Below, one piece after another: positions 35,133-44,837 of a stretch of DNA of 64,000 bases (its first letter is position 1; each line of letters opens with the position of its first letter). Under the pieces are notes generated by a model, which ran no database searches, was not told where the DNA came from, and saw only the letters and a list, made by a program, of their open reading frames with translations. The translations under genes were made by a program, and so were the position numbers. The stretch comes from Thalassomonas sp. RHCl1 (lineage in GTDB: Bacteria; Pseudomonadota; Gammaproteobacteria; Enterobacterales; Alteromonadaceae): contig NZ_CANDNZ010000014.1 in the NCBI RefSeq assembly GCF_947387555.1, positions 62,001-126,000 of the forward strand. Reading direction: 5' to 3'.

Positions 35133-38027
35133 ATGAATAGTAAATTCCAACTCAGCGCCAAAACCCTGCTGCTCAGTGCAGCATTCTCGGCAGCGCTGTC
35201 CGGGTGCAGCCAGCAAACCACAGAACACAAACCAAGTGCGAAAACCGCAGCTGAAATGGCTGCGACCAGTCGCTTGCCGCAAACTTCTGCCTTTGACCTG
35301 CAATATGAAGCCTTTGAACTCGATAACGGCTTAAAGGTGATTTTGCATCAGGATAAATCCGACCCCATTGTCGCCATGTCCACTATAGTGCATGTCGGCT
35401 CCAGCCGGGAAAAAGCCGGGCGCACCGGTTTCGCCCACTTTTTCGAGCATATGTCGTTTAACGACTCGGAAAATGTGCCCAAGGGCGCCAACCGCAAAAT
35501 GATCCCCGAGCTGGGCGGCGAACGCAACGGCGGCACCTGGAGTGACGGCACCATCTATTATGAAGTGGTGCCGAAAGATGCTTTTGACAAACTCCTGTGG
35601 ATCGACTCCGACCGCCTCGGCTTTATGCTCAATACCGTAGATGCCGGCACCCTGGAGCGGGAAAAACAGGTGGTAAAAAATGAAAAACGCCAGCGGGTCG
35701 ACAACCGCCCTTACGGCCATACCTATCATGTCATTAAAAAGGCACTCTATCCCGAAAGCCATCCCTATAACTGGACGGTGATCGGCGATCTGGCGGACCT
35801 GCAGGCAGCAACCCTGGACGATGTCAAAGAGTTCTATCACCAGTTTTATGTGCCCTCCAACGCCACTTTGGTGATCGCCGGCGACATCGACATTGCCGAA
35901 ACCAAAAAGAAAGTTAACCAATGGTTTGGCGAAATAAAAGCCGGCAAGCCGGTGCCGAAAATGCAGCCGCAGCCGGTAAGCCTGGCGGCGGACAAAAAGC
36001 TTTACCATTTAGATAACTTTGCCAAGTTACCGGAAATCCGCCTGACTTTTCCCGCGGCAGAACAATACCATCAAGATGCCTACGCCCTGGAAGTGCTGGC
36101 CATCCTGCTGTCAGAAGGAAAAGATGCCGCACTCTATAAAAGCGTGGTAGAAAAAGCCAAACTGGCTCCCGCCGTGAACGCCTGGAATGAAGCAAATGAA
36201 ATCGCCGGTACTTTCAGCATTAATGTCCGCGGCAATAAAAGCACCCGTCTTGACGATGTTTACCGGGCGATAGAGCAGGCACTAAGCAACTTTGAAAAAG
36301 ATAGCTTTAGCCAGGCACAGCTGGATAAAATCAAAGCCAGGCAGGAAACCGACTTTTATTACAGCTTCGAAAGTATTCTCGATAAGGCCCAGAAATTAGG
36401 GGAATATAACGAATACGCCGGCAGTCCTGAATTTATCAAAACCGATATTGCCAATATCACCGGTGTCAGCAAAGAAGATATCATGCGGGTATACCGCAAA
36501 TACATTAAAGACAAGGCGGCGATCATCACCAGCTTTGTCCCTAAAGATCAGCCGGAGCTGATCCTAACCGGCTCGGTTAAAGCCAAGGTTGAAGAGGAAG
36601 TGATCAAGCAGGGAGCCGAAGAAAACTTTGTTGAGAACGATGCCATTGCTTTTGACAAAACCCCAACCCGGTTTGACCGCAGCGAGCCGCCGCTATCCGA
36701 GCTGCCCGAGCTGAAAATTCCCGATGTCTGGCAAACGGCGCAAACCAATGGCCTGCGGGTATACGGCATAGAACAAACGGAATTGCCGATAGTGAATTTC
36801 AGCTTGCGTATCGATGGCGGCCAGCTGCTCGACAGCAAAGACAAGCTAGGTACCGCAGCCCTGATGGCACAGCTGATGAATGAAGGCACACAAGATAAAA
36901 CCCCGCTGGAGCTGGAGCAGGCAATCGGCTTATTGGGGGCCAAGCTGGAAGTTTCCGGCGATCAGGAAGCCATTATCATTGAAGGGCAAACCTTGGCGAA
37001 AAATTTCGAAAAGACCCTGGCACTGATGAAGGAAATGTTGCTGACGCCGCGCTGGGATCACCAGGAATTTGAGCGCCTTAAAGCCGCCAGGTTAACCCGT
37101 ATTGTCCAGGATCAGGGCAACGCCGCCCGCATCGCCCGCAATGCCTTTATGAAGCGCCTGTATCCTAAGGGACATATCGCCGCCACCCCGACAGGCGGCA
37201 CCCGGGAAACGGTATCGGCCATAGAACTGGCGGATATCAAAGCTTACTACCGTGAGAATGTCTCCCCGCAACAGGCAAACCTGCATGTTGTCGGCGCTGT
37301 CAGCCAGGCCAGGGTGCTCGATGCCATTAAAGGGTTTGCCGGCTGGACAGGTAAAAAAATCCCCATGCCGCAGCAACCTGAAATGTCGGTATTAACACAG
37401 CCAAAACTGTACTTTATTGATGTGCCCGGCGCCAAGCAGTCGGTTATTTACGTCGGCAAGCCTACAGTCGCGGCAAGCAGTGAAGAGTTTTATCCGGTAC
37501 AGGTAGCCAATAACCGCCTGGGCTCGGGCATGAGCGCCCGCTTGGGACAGACATTGCGTATCCAGAAGGGCTACACCTATGGCGCTTATTCCTTTATTCC
37601 ATCCACCAGCTACCAGTCGCCCTTTGTTGCCGCCTCCCAGGTACGCACCAATGTCACCCTGGAATCGCTGGAGATCTTCAGAGATCTGATCGCCAACTAC
37701 CGAGACACCTATGAAGCAGAAGATCTCGCGGTCACCAAAAACATTATTATCAAAGGCAACTCCCGCAAGTTTGAAACCCTGGACAGGCTGCTGGGCATGC
37801 TGGAAGGCCAAAGCCAGTTTGATTTAGCCGATGATTATATTGAGCAGCGGCAAAGCTATGTCAAGCAGGCCGATTTGAAGCAGATACACCAAACCATCAG
37901 CAAACATTTGGACGAACAACAGATGATTTATCTGGTGGTAGGAGATGCCAAAAGCCAGCTAAAACGGCTGAAAGACTTAGGTTACGGCGAAGCTGTTATT
38001 TTAGATAAAGATGGGAATATTATTTAA
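35133..38027 (+). CDS. M16 family zinc metallopeptidase, lipoprotein
   Basis: 964 residues, the usual length for two-domain bacterial M16 proteins. Lipobox ALSGCSQ (Cys25) suggests a membrane-anchored periplasmic enzyme. The inverted zinc motif is HFFEHM (His102, Glu105, His106) with the downstream Glu in TLEREKQVVKNE near residue 181. The second M16 half (from ~residue 545) lacks the zinc motif, as expected, and has the family substrate-binding strand LRIQKGYTYGAYSFI. Such enzymes degrade short unfolded peptides. Single gene with its own terminator. Confidence 0.9.
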   Translation: MNSKFQLSAKTLLLSAAFSAALSGCSQQTTEHKPSAKTAAEMAATSRLPQTSAFDLQYEAFELDNGLKVILHQDKSDPIVAMSTIVHVGSSREKAGRTGFAHFFEHMSFNDSENVPKGANRKMIPELGGERNGGTWSDGTIYYEVVPKDAFDKLLWIDSDRLGFMLNTVDAGTLEREKQVVKNEKRQRVDNRPYGHTYHVIKKALYPESHPYNWTVIGDLADLQAATLDDVKEFYHQFYVPSNATLVIAGDIDIAETKKKVNQWFGEIKAGKPVPKMQPQPVSLAADKKLYHLDNFAKLPEIRLTFPAAEQYHQDAYALEVLAILLSEGKDAALYKSVVEKAKLAPAVNAWNEANEIAGTFSINVRGNKSTRLDDVYRAIEQALSNFEKDSFSQAQLDKIKARQETDFYYSFESILDKAQKLGEYNEYAGSPEFIKTDIANITGVSKEDIMRVYRKYIKDKAAIITSFVPKDQPELILTGSVKAKVEEEVIKQGAEENFVENDAIAFDKTPTRFDRSEPPLSELPELKIPDVWQTAQTNGLRVYGIEQTELPIVNFSLRIDGGQLLDSKDKLGTAALMAQLMNEGTQDKTPLELEQAIGLLGAKLEVSGDQEAIIIEGQTLAKNFEKTLALMKEMLLTPRWDHQEFERLKAARLTRIVQDQGNAARIARNAFMKRLYPKGHIAATPTGGTRETVSAIELADIKAYYRENVSPQQANLHVVGAVSQARVLDAIKGFAGWTGKKIPMPQQPEMSVLTQPKLYFIDVPGAKQSVIYVGKPTVAASSEEFYPVQVANNRLGSGMSARLGQTLRIQKGYTYGAYSFIPSTSYQSPFVAASQVRTNVTLESLEIFRDLIANYRDTYEAEDLAVTKNIIIKGNSRKFETLDRLLGMLEGQSQFDLADDYIEQRQSYVKQADLKQIHQTISKHLDEQQMIYLVVGDAKSQLKRLKDLGYGEAVILDKDGNII

Positions 38028-38037
38028 AAGCTCCCGG

Positions 38038-38062
38038 TAAAAAGGCCCTGGCGGGCCTTTTT
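38038..38062 (+). terminator. Rho-independent terminator of the M16 gene
   Basis: AAAGGCCC / GGGCCTTT stem with a 4-nt loop and TTT tail, about 14 bp past the stop codon. Confidence 0.88.
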
Positions 38063-38132
38063 CATCTCAGGCTTAATTAACATCTGGCGTTTATCGCTTA
38101 CACCCGGATTTAATTGAGCCGGCTAAAAATCA

Positions 38133-38303
38133 TTACATACACTTGCTGTAATAGGCATCACAGAAGATACCGCCGCTCATTTGGCAGTACTGCATCAATT
38201 TAGTACAGCTCTGCCAATTATACGGGTCGCTCTCGGCCATAAGGTTGCCGCTCATGCCGAAACCAAGTCCCATAGCTAAGATGATCGCTTTAGTCTTTTT
38301 CAT
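38133..38303 (-). CDS. Small secreted four-cysteine peptide
   Basis: 56 residues, found by reading the minus strand directly. It starts at ATG 38303 with AGAAGGG nine bases upstream. The N-terminus is a signal peptide (KKTKAIILAMGLGFGMSG, cleavage probably after LMAE or just before). The mature ~32 residues contain four Cys (SCTKLMQYC and FCDAYYSKC), spaced 6, 7 and 6 residues apart, so two disulphides are likely in the periplasm or outside. No family recognised. The good RBS, signal peptide and cysteine pattern argue it is real. Confidence 0.65.
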   Translation of the reverse strand: MKKTKAIILAMGLGFGMSGNLMAESDPYNWQSCTKLMQYCQMSGGIFCDAYYSKCM

Positions 38304-38745
38304 TATTTAATCCCTTCTAATAAAAAGTAATAAAAATTGATCTGAGTGCTTTCACTCAAATAAAGAGGATGCCGAAATGAATGCCCGGGATGTCTGTCAG
38401 CATTTTCATCAACAGCACTTTCCCCGGCTACTTTCTGATCGGCTGGCCTTATGCTAATGAAAAATAACCACCAACACAAGAAACACTTACTTAACATTAC
38501 ATTAAAATCTAGGTAACCTTACTCAGAGAAACACAAAGCAATAAAGATAATGATATTGATTGATATATCAGGGCTTTTCAGGGCAAATAACTAAAACAGG
38601 CGGATAAAGAGAGATTAGGGCACAAAATGAGCAGGAGTCGATTTTTCTTTAACAGGGCTGGCATCCGGCCCATAAAAATACAGATCCCAGCAAATGAGAT
38701 CTGTATCATTGACAAGTTCAGATTCAGGTTACCTTTAACGGTAAG
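38304..38745. other. Gene-free region between two small exported-protein genes
   Basis: 442 bp, AT-rich, containing the promoter of the small peptide gene and the terminator of the gene at 38746. A 64-residue minus-strand frame (38303-38497) reads into the peptide gene frame region without a good start and is not called. Confidence 0.4.
38678..38706 (-). terminator. Stem-loop downstream of the gene at 38746
   Basis: ATACAGATC / GATCTGTAT, 9-bp arms, followed on the minus strand by TTTTATG. Confidence 0.65.
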
Positions 38746-39225
38746 TTAGACTGAGCGATTGCCCGCCAACAGATTATTGAGTCTGAAAGCCAGCCCTTGC
38801 TGTAAGCTGTTTTGTTTGGCGGCTTCAACATCGGCATATGCCAAAGTCGTCATTTTTCCGGCATCAATGTTAAAAGACGGAACATTCAGGCTGGGCGCAG
38901 TAAAGTTCATACCGGCTTCTGCTGCACCTTCAACCAGATCGTTGTCAGCATAGCTGCTGTCTTGAGAAGAGCTGCTGTCCTGCGAACCGCTACAAGGCAT
39001 AGGTTCCCACTCGGTTGTGTCCCAACAACCAGTTGAGCCGGCAGCCTGGGCTTTATTGAAGCCCCAGCCCCAACCGGATTCCATGCTGGCTGAAACCTGG
39101 TTAAAACCGGCATCATCTTCATAATAACCTTGCTCTGCTGGCGGGGTAATGTTACCCATTAACAGAGTGACGGCAAGAGCGGTTTGTGAAAGTACTTGTA
39201 CTGATTTTTTAACTGTATTATTCAA
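38746..39225 (-). CDS. Exported protein of unknown function, TTG start
   Basis: 159 residues from TTG 39225, chosen because AAGGA lies seven bases upstream and the protein then begins with a signal-like sequence (NNTVKKSVQVLSQTALAVTL). An ATG at 39303 would add 26 residues with no RBS. The mature part has WGWGFNKAQAAGSTGCWDTT, a Cys pair (GCWDTTEWEPMPC) and a Ser/Gln/Asp-rich low-complexity stretch (SQDSSSSQDSS). No family recognised. It has its own terminator. Confidence 0.55.
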   Translation of the reverse strand: MNNTVKKSVQVLSQTALAVTLLMGNITPPAEQGYYEDDAGFNQVSASMESGWGWGFNKAQAAGSTGCWDTTEWEPMPCSGSQDSSSSQDSSYADNDLVEGAAEAGMNFTAPSLNVPSFNIDAGKMTTLAYADVEAAKQNSLQQGLAFRLNNLLAGNRSV

Positions 39226-39692
39226 CGTAAATTCCTTAATTTTCCATGTTGTTGCAAAAGGATGCCAGAAAAATATTACATCCGATTTACATTTCAAGGA
39301 CATTTTATCCGATTAAGAACAACAGGTTAACTAAAAAACTTGATTTCGATTAATTTTTTGTAATGAAGTCGTTAATTAAACGATTTTTGGCTGAAATATA
39401 GAACATCAGGGTAAAATTTAACCTTGCCGAACTCTCATGAATGTTCAGCTAAAGCATAACCTGGCGATATCAACGGATAAAAAATCACCTTACAATCAGG
39501 TTCTCGGCGTTTTCAGCTAACAGCAACAGCAATGAATAGCCAATTCACAGCAAATTTAAGGCTCACTTGCAGGGATAACAAATTAAGCTTGTAGATTTTC
39601 CGCCTTATTCCCCCGATATAGATATTACATAGCGCCAGGGGGTGTGATATGATTTTTCGTTTCCCGATAATCAACCGCAGACACCGCCGAAA
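39226..39692. other. Divergent intergenic region, no gene seen
   Basis: 467 bp of AT-rich sequence between the exported-protein gene (-) and the aminotransferase gene (+). It must hold both promoters; I could not pick boxes with confidence. Confidence 0.4.
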
Positions 39693-40889
39693 ATGAAGAT
39701 TGCAGTACCTAAAATACAGCCCCTGAGCCAGATTTTACCCGAAGAGCCACTATTAATGATGGGTGCCGGCCCCGTGCCGATCCCTCAGGCAGTGGCCAAT
39801 GCCAATGGTATAGTGATCAACCACTTGGGTGAAACCATGGGCACTATAGTACAGCAAATGAAATCTATGGCAGGTTATATCTTTCAGACCCAGTCTCCCT
39901 GGATCGTCGGGGTGGCGGGTCCCGGCTCTGCCGCCATGGAGATGGCCGTTGCCAATTTGGTCTGGGACAATACCCGGGTACTGAGTATCTGCAACGGCTT
40001 CTTTTCCAGCCGCCTGGCACAAATGGCCGAAAGATCCGGTGGTGAGGTCAAACAGTTAACGGTCGCCGAAGGAAACAGTGTCGAAGCCGAGCTGATCCGC
40101 CAACAGGTAGAAGAATACCGCCCGCAAGTGATCACTATAGTACAGGGGGAAACCTCCAATACCACCTATAACCATGAACTGGCAGCAATCGGCGCCATAG
40201 CCAAAGAGTATAACTGCTACCTGATAGTGGACGCCGTCTGTACCTTAAGTACCATGCCGCTAAAAATGGATGAATGGCATATAGATGCCGTGATCACCGG
40301 CGGACAAAAAGGCCTGAGCTCTATCCCGGGGGTTTCCCTGGTGGCATTTTCAGAAAAAGCCTGGCAACGCATCAATAGCCGGGAAAGCCAGATACCGCAA
40401 TGGACGCTGGATGCCAAACTGGCCTCTAACTTCTGGCATAAAAACTCCTATCATTACACCGCACCGGTTTCCGGCTTGCTCGCCTTGTATGAAGCCATGC
40501 GCCTGATTTGCGATGAAACCTTGCCAAAACGTTTTCGCCGTCACCTGACCTGTTCAAAGGCCTTACAAAGCGCCATTGAGGCGCTGGGACTTGAACTTTA
40601 TATTGACCAGCCCAACCGGTTAAATTCTGTGGTCGGCATCAAACTGCCACAAGGACTGGAAGCAAAAACCGTGTGCGAGCATATTTCCAAAAATTACCGG
40701 GTGGAAATTGCCGGCTCGTTCGGGCCGCCGATTGTCCGTATCGGCCAGATGGGAGAGCAATGCCGCGAGCATAACCTGTTCCGCACCATACATGCCTTAG
40801 GCTCAACCTTTAAAGACTTAGGGGTAAATGTCGATATTCCTCGGGGTATGGCTGAACTGGAAAATGTGCTGCAGAGGGAAAAAATGTAA
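39693..40889 (+). CDS. Class V aminotransferase (alanine-glyoxylate / serine-pyruvate type)
   Basis: 398 residues, normal for the class. Substrate and phosphate region GAGPVPIPQAVANA and GVAGPGSAAMEMAV; the PLP pocket Asp is in LIVDAVCTL (Asp180) and the Schiff-base Lys is Lys206 in ITGGQKGLSS. The enzyme would move an amino group between alanine or serine and glyoxylate. It is a single gene, facing the asparagine synthase gene across a shared terminator. Confidence 0.87.
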   Translation: MKIAVPKIQPLSQILPEEPLLMMGAGPVPIPQAVANANGIVINHLGETMGTIVQQMKSMAGYIFQTQSPWIVGVAGPGSAAMEMAVANLVWDNTRVLSICNGFFSSRLAQMAERSGGEVKQLTVAEGNSVEAELIRQQVEEYRPQVITIVQGETSNTTYNHELAAIGAIAKEYNCYLIVDAVCTLSTMPLKMDEWHIDAVITGGQKGLSSIPGVSLVAFSEKAWQRINSRESQIPQWTLDAKLASNFWHKNSYHYTAPVSGLLALYEAMRLICDETLPKRFRRHLTCSKALQSAIEALGLELYIDQPNRLNSVVGIKLPQGLEAKTVCEHISKNYRVEIAGSFGPPIVRIGQMGEQCREHNLFRTIHALGSTFKDLGVNVDIPRGMAELENVLQREKM

Positions 40890-40929
40890 TTTCTTTTTCC
40901 CCTAGTCAATGACAGACAAAAAATAATAT

Positions 40930-40951
40930 CCCCCCTGCTTACACAGGGGGG
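40930..40951. terminator. Bidirectional terminator between aminotransferase and asparagine synthase genes
   Basis: CCCCCCTG / CAGGGGGG stem with a 6-nt loop in the gap between two convergent genes. Confidence 0.75.
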
Positions 40952-40977
40952 TATTAACAGCTCCAAAGCAAACTGTA

Positions 40978-42897
40978 TTAAGCGGCAACTCCTTGTTGCT
41001 GATACCAGGCCTGAAACATCAATATCGTCCACAGATGTGAGTGCCGCCCCTTCGGATTTGATTTACACTTTTCCCAAAGATATCGCACCAGGGCAGGTTC
41101 CAATAGACCTTGTTGTTGCAGTTTATCTTCCGACAATAATTCCTCCGCCCAATCCCTTAACGGCCCGGAGAGCCATTTTTTGATTGGCGAGCCAAACCCT
41201 TGTTTTGGCCGGTTCATCAGTTCGTCCGGCACATAACGGGCAAGTACATCCCTTAATACGGTTTTCCCGGTTTTCTGGTTATACTTATATGCCGTCGGCA
41301 ATGACCAGGCAAATTCAACAATACGCCGATCCAGCAAAGGGTTCCTGGCTTCCAGGCTGGCCGCCATACTCGCCCGGTCGACTTTCACCAGGATATCGCC
41401 GGTCAGATAACTGGTGTAATCCAATAACATCATATTAAATTCCGGCTCGCCGATATCCAACGCCTTAACCTGTTCAATATTGACCAAACTGACCGGCTCT
41501 GCTCCCTTTACCAGGCGGTGGGGTTCAATAAATTTACTGATGCGGCTTTGGTATAAATCCAACGGGTGGTTGGCGGCAATATTTTGAGCATGTTGCAAAA
41601 ATTTATGCTCACACCGGGACAAGCGGCCAATAGAATTGCAAACCTTACTCAAGGGCCAGCGCAGCAACTCAGGTATTTTCTGGTTCACTTTCGTTAATTT
41701 ATGGCTGCTGAAATAACGCCGGTAGCCGTAAAAAAGCTCATCGCCGCCATCCCCGGTCAGGGCAACGGTAACCCGGTTTTTCGCTAATTTTGCCACCAGG
41801 TAAGTGGGAATTTGTGAAGAGTCACCAAAAGGTTCATCATACATATCCGGTAACAGCGGCAATACATCCAGGGCATCCCGGCCGGTCACTATCAGCTCAT
41901 TATGATCTGTGCCTAAATGGCCGGCAATTTTCCTGGCGGCACCGGCTTCACATTTCTTGTTGTTTTCAAAACCTATCGAAAATGAATTCACCGCCCGGGA
42001 ACTGAGGGACTGGGCGATGCCGGTTACGGTAGAAGAGTCTATACCTCCCGAGAGCATCACCCCCAGGGGAACATCGGAGATCATGCGGATCTTGGTCGCA
42101 TCCACTAAATGCGCATCCAGCTGGTTTACGGCATCGTCGTAACTGCCGCTAAACGGTTGCTGATATTGTTTTTTCGCACTCTGATAAGCACACCAGTAAT
42201 GGCGAACCCGTGTAAGCAGACAGCTTTTATCGATGAAGATATCAGCATTTAAGGTGATAGTGGCGCCCTGGGCTAATTTATAAATATGCTGATAGATAGA
42301 ATACGGCGCAGGTACATAGTTATAAGTCAGATATAGAGTCAGCGCTTCTTTGTCTATTTCCCCGGAAAATTCGGGCAACACTTTCAGCGCCTTTAATTCG
42401 GAAGCAAAGACAAAATCCTGCCCGACCCAGCCGAAATACAGGGGTTTCTTAGCTGCGCGATCTTGTGCCAGAGTTAAACTTTGTTTTTGCTTATCCCATA
42501 AAGCAAAAGCAAACATGCCGTTAAATAAGCTCAGGGCTTTTTCCAGCCCCCAGTGACAAACCGCCGCCAGTAGAACCTCAGTATCACTGTAGCCGACAAA
42601 GGCAAGGCCCTCTTTTTCCAGCTGAGCTTTTAGCTCTAAAAAGTTATAGATTTCACCGTTGAAAACCAGCACATAGCGCTGGCAGGGAGAGGACATCGGC
42701 TGGTGTCCGTGAACAGTTAAATCTTGAATGGATAAGCGGCTATGTCCCAGGGCAATACCGGCTTCATCACTCCACAGCCCCTGGGCATCCGGCCCCCGGT
42801 GACTAAGTTTTTCCGACATTCGCCGGATATTATCAAGATATTTTTCCAGGTTGAAAATTTTATTAGTTGCCGACCATAAACCAACGATACCACACAT
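40978..42897 (-). CDS. asnB: Asparagine synthase (glutamine-hydrolysing)
   Basis: 639 residues from ATG 42897. A longer frame reaches 42954, but the mature N-terminus must be Cys2 (MCGIVGLW), the glutaminase nucleophile, so the inner ATG is right. Glutaminase domain to ~230 (FNGEIYNFLELK, GYSDTEVLLA); synthetase domain with the PP-loop VMLSGGIDSSTVTG, TGDGGDELFYGYRRY and the long C-terminal part (RNPLLDRRIVEFAWSLP). Makes asparagine from aspartate, ATP and glutamine. No peptide-biosynthesis genes are adjacent that would point to a lasso-peptide or polysaccharide role. Confidence 0.92.
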   Translation of the reverse strand: MCGIVGLWSATNKIFNLEKYLDNIRRMSEKLSHRGPDAQGLWSDEAGIALGHSRLSIQDLTVHGHQPMSSPCQRYVLVFNGEIYNFLELKAQLEKEGLAFVGYSDTEVLLAAVCHWGLEKALSLFNGMFAFALWDKQKQSLTLAQDRAAKKPLYFGWVGQDFVFASELKALKVLPEFSGEIDKEALTLYLTYNYVPAPYSIYQHIYKLAQGATITLNADIFIDKSCLLTRVRHYWCAYQSAKKQYQQPFSGSYDDAVNQLDAHLVDATKIRMISDVPLGVMLSGGIDSSTVTGIAQSLSSRAVNSFSIGFENNKKCEAGAARKIAGHLGTDHNELIVTGRDALDVLPLLPDMYDEPFGDSSQIPTYLVAKLAKNRVTVALTGDGGDELFYGYRRYFSSHKLTKVNQKIPELLRWPLSKVCNSIGRLSRCEHKFLQHAQNIAANHPLDLYQSRISKFIEPHRLVKGAEPVSLVNIEQVKALDIGEPEFNMMLLDYTSYLTGDILVKVDRASMAASLEARNPLLDRRIVEFAWSLPTAYKYNQKTGKTVLRDVLARYVPDELMNRPKQGFGSPIKKWLSGPLRDWAEELLSEDKLQQQGLLEPALVRYLWEKCKSNPKGRHSHLWTILMFQAWYQQQGVAA

Positions 42898-43652
42898 AAT
42901 TACTACTCTCTTATTATTACAGCAAGGCGTTTGCCTGCTATGAAGTTTTAACAAACCGCATAGCCACAGCCCTTGCCAGGAGCTTGAATTTCAGTTGTTT
43001 TCATCAAAACAACCTTTCACTGTATCCCTACAGGCCTTAGATAAACCAGCAAATAATCGACCCGCAACGGACAATATTATTGAGAATAATAAAACGGTAA
43101 GTGCATCAAGGGGCAGGTTGATATCCCCGCATGATTTGCTTAACAAGCTTTACATTCATTTCCTGGTAATTTGTAAAAATCTCTTCTTTAATAAACTCCC
43201 CCGTGACGATACGCAGGCAGCCATGAATGTGACCATATCAAGAGATTCTTAAGAAATGCTTAACATTGAAAATTTGCAGCACTTACTTTCAAACCGAAAT
43301 CTTCAGCCTGATGCTCTCAGACAGTGAAAACCCCATCAAGTTCACATTTCCTTACAAACAACCATCAAAACCTAACCCTTTGATTTTATTGATTGTAATA
43401 AGTAGGAAACAAGAGTGGCATTGCCAACACCACTGAAAACACCACCTCGATAATTACACTTTATTTACACTTGATTACTTTTTTGATAAGTGGTAAATCA
43501 AATACCAGCAATAACAAGTAAATACCCCAGCCCGTGACAACAAGCTCAGCAGAATAAAAAGAAAAAAATGTTAATTAATTGAAACAACATTTGTTATCCC
43601 CGATGAGTTTTGCTATATAAGCAGCCCATTTTCCAAAGAAAGGCTTCATGTT
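42898..43652. other. Long divergent intergenic region
   Basis: 755 bp between asnB (-) and the Fic gene (+), AT-rich. An 85-residue plus-strand frame at 42995-43252 lacks an RBS and a protein-like pattern. I see no repeat or RNA gene, though the length leaves room for a small RNA. Confidence 0.4.
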
Positions 43653-44810
43653 TTGAGTTATAAGGATCAATATATTGAGCGTTATGCTGATGTAGAAACA
43701 GTAGAGCGCAAGCATGGTGATAAACAAGAAACTATCATTTGCATCATACCGCCGACGTTGGCTGAACAGAAAATCAAGCTGGAAATAGACTTTGATTTAA
43801 ATAACTTTAAACAGGGGAAATATGGCGAATTCTCATTAAACGGTTTTCTTAACCGTTACCTGGCGGGCAGTCGCAGCCTGAAAGAGTCGCGTTCCGTCTC
43901 CCGTAAACGATTAGCCCTGGTCAGCAGCCAGATAGGCTTTGTTGATCCTGAAGCCATAGATCTGGTGACGCAAATGGCCAGATACCAGCAAGCCAGAGAA
44001 ATATTGGCAGCCAATAAACAGCTTTCTCTGAAAATACTGTTGGACGTCAACCGGCTGCTCGAAGCCGAGCACAAAAAAGCCGGCAACATCCGCAAAAACC
44101 AAAACTGGATCGGCGGCAAATCGCCTATGGCTGCCTATTATGTCTGTCCGCCGGCCGAGCACGTCGATGCCCTTATCAACGACTGGCTGGCGTTTGTCAA
44201 TAACACAGAGCTGGCCGAAGATGTGCTCGCTATCGTCGGCCATAATCAGTTGCTAAACATACATCCTTTTGCCGACGGCAACGGCCGGACCGGACGGGTA
44301 TTTTTACAGTCACGCCTGGAGCAAAAATACGGCGATATTATCCACCCTTCCCTGTATCGCCTGCACAAGCAAAAAGACACTTATATCGATGCCATCCAAT
44401 CCACCTTAAGAGCAGAAAATTTCAGCGCACCGGTACATGATTACTGGCAGGAAAGCTTATCCTGGGGCGACAGGTTAAAACGCCGTATGTACAAGATCCT
44501 GGCCGATGGCCAGGCCAAGATAAACGGCCGCCTGGCCATGCGGGCCTTATCTGCCAACGGTAAAAAGTTGCTGGATCATTTATGGGTACAACCGATCGTC
44601 TGTGAAAAAGGCTTATTTAAGCATTTCGGCTGGGACTTCTTTACCGCCCAGGCCGCGATTCAGGAACTGATCAATTGCAAAATTCTCGAAGCACGCCGAC
44701 TGCGCCAGCCGGAAGGTGCGGTCATCTATGACTGCCCGTTGATGTTTGCCACCTGGCAACAGCTGGACGATGCTATTTTCCTTAAAGAAGAGGAAACCGA
44801 TGCCGCATAA
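43653..44810 (+). CDS. Fic family protein
   Basis: 385 residues from TTG 43653, with AAAGG about ten bases upstream; no ATG in frame fits. The Fic core motif HPFADGNGRTGR is complete (near residues 204-215), so AMP transfer to a target protein is expected. An N-terminal helical domain (residues 1-100) and a C-terminal winged-helix-like domain (MRALSANGKKLLDHLW) flank it, the layout of the large Fic/DOC proteins common in bacterial chromosomes. No antitoxin-like ORF is next to it, so self-inhibition through an internal helix is likely. Ends at the repeats at 44838. Confidence 0.9.
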   Translation: MSYKDQYIERYADVETVERKHGDKQETIICIIPPTLAEQKIKLEIDFDLNNFKQGKYGEFSLNGFLNRYLAGSRSLKESRSVSRKRLALVSSQIGFVDPEAIDLVTQMARYQQAREILAANKQLSLKILLDVNRLLEAEHKKAGNIRKNQNWIGGKSPMAAYYVCPPAEHVDALINDWLAFVNNTELAEDVLAIVGHNQLLNIHPFADGNGRTGRVFLQSRLEQKYGDIIHPSLYRLHKQKDTYIDAIQSTLRAENFSAPVHDYWQESLSWGDRLKRRMYKILADGQAKINGRLAMRALSANGKKLLDHLWVQPIVCEKGLFKHFGWDFFTAQAAIQELINCKILEARRLRQPEGAVIYDCPLMFATWQQLDDAIFLKEEETDAA

Positions 44811-44837
44811 GGCAGTGTAAAAGACACAAGATTTATT

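Noticed and set aside
40978-42897. Lasso-peptide or capsule-type amidotransferase role for the asparagine synthase
   Set aside because: No precursor, protease or polysaccharide genes nearby; Cys2 and full domains fit ordinary AsnB.
42995-43252. 85-residue plus-strand frame in the asnB-fic gap
   Set aside because: No RBS, unlikely composition, no recognisable motif.
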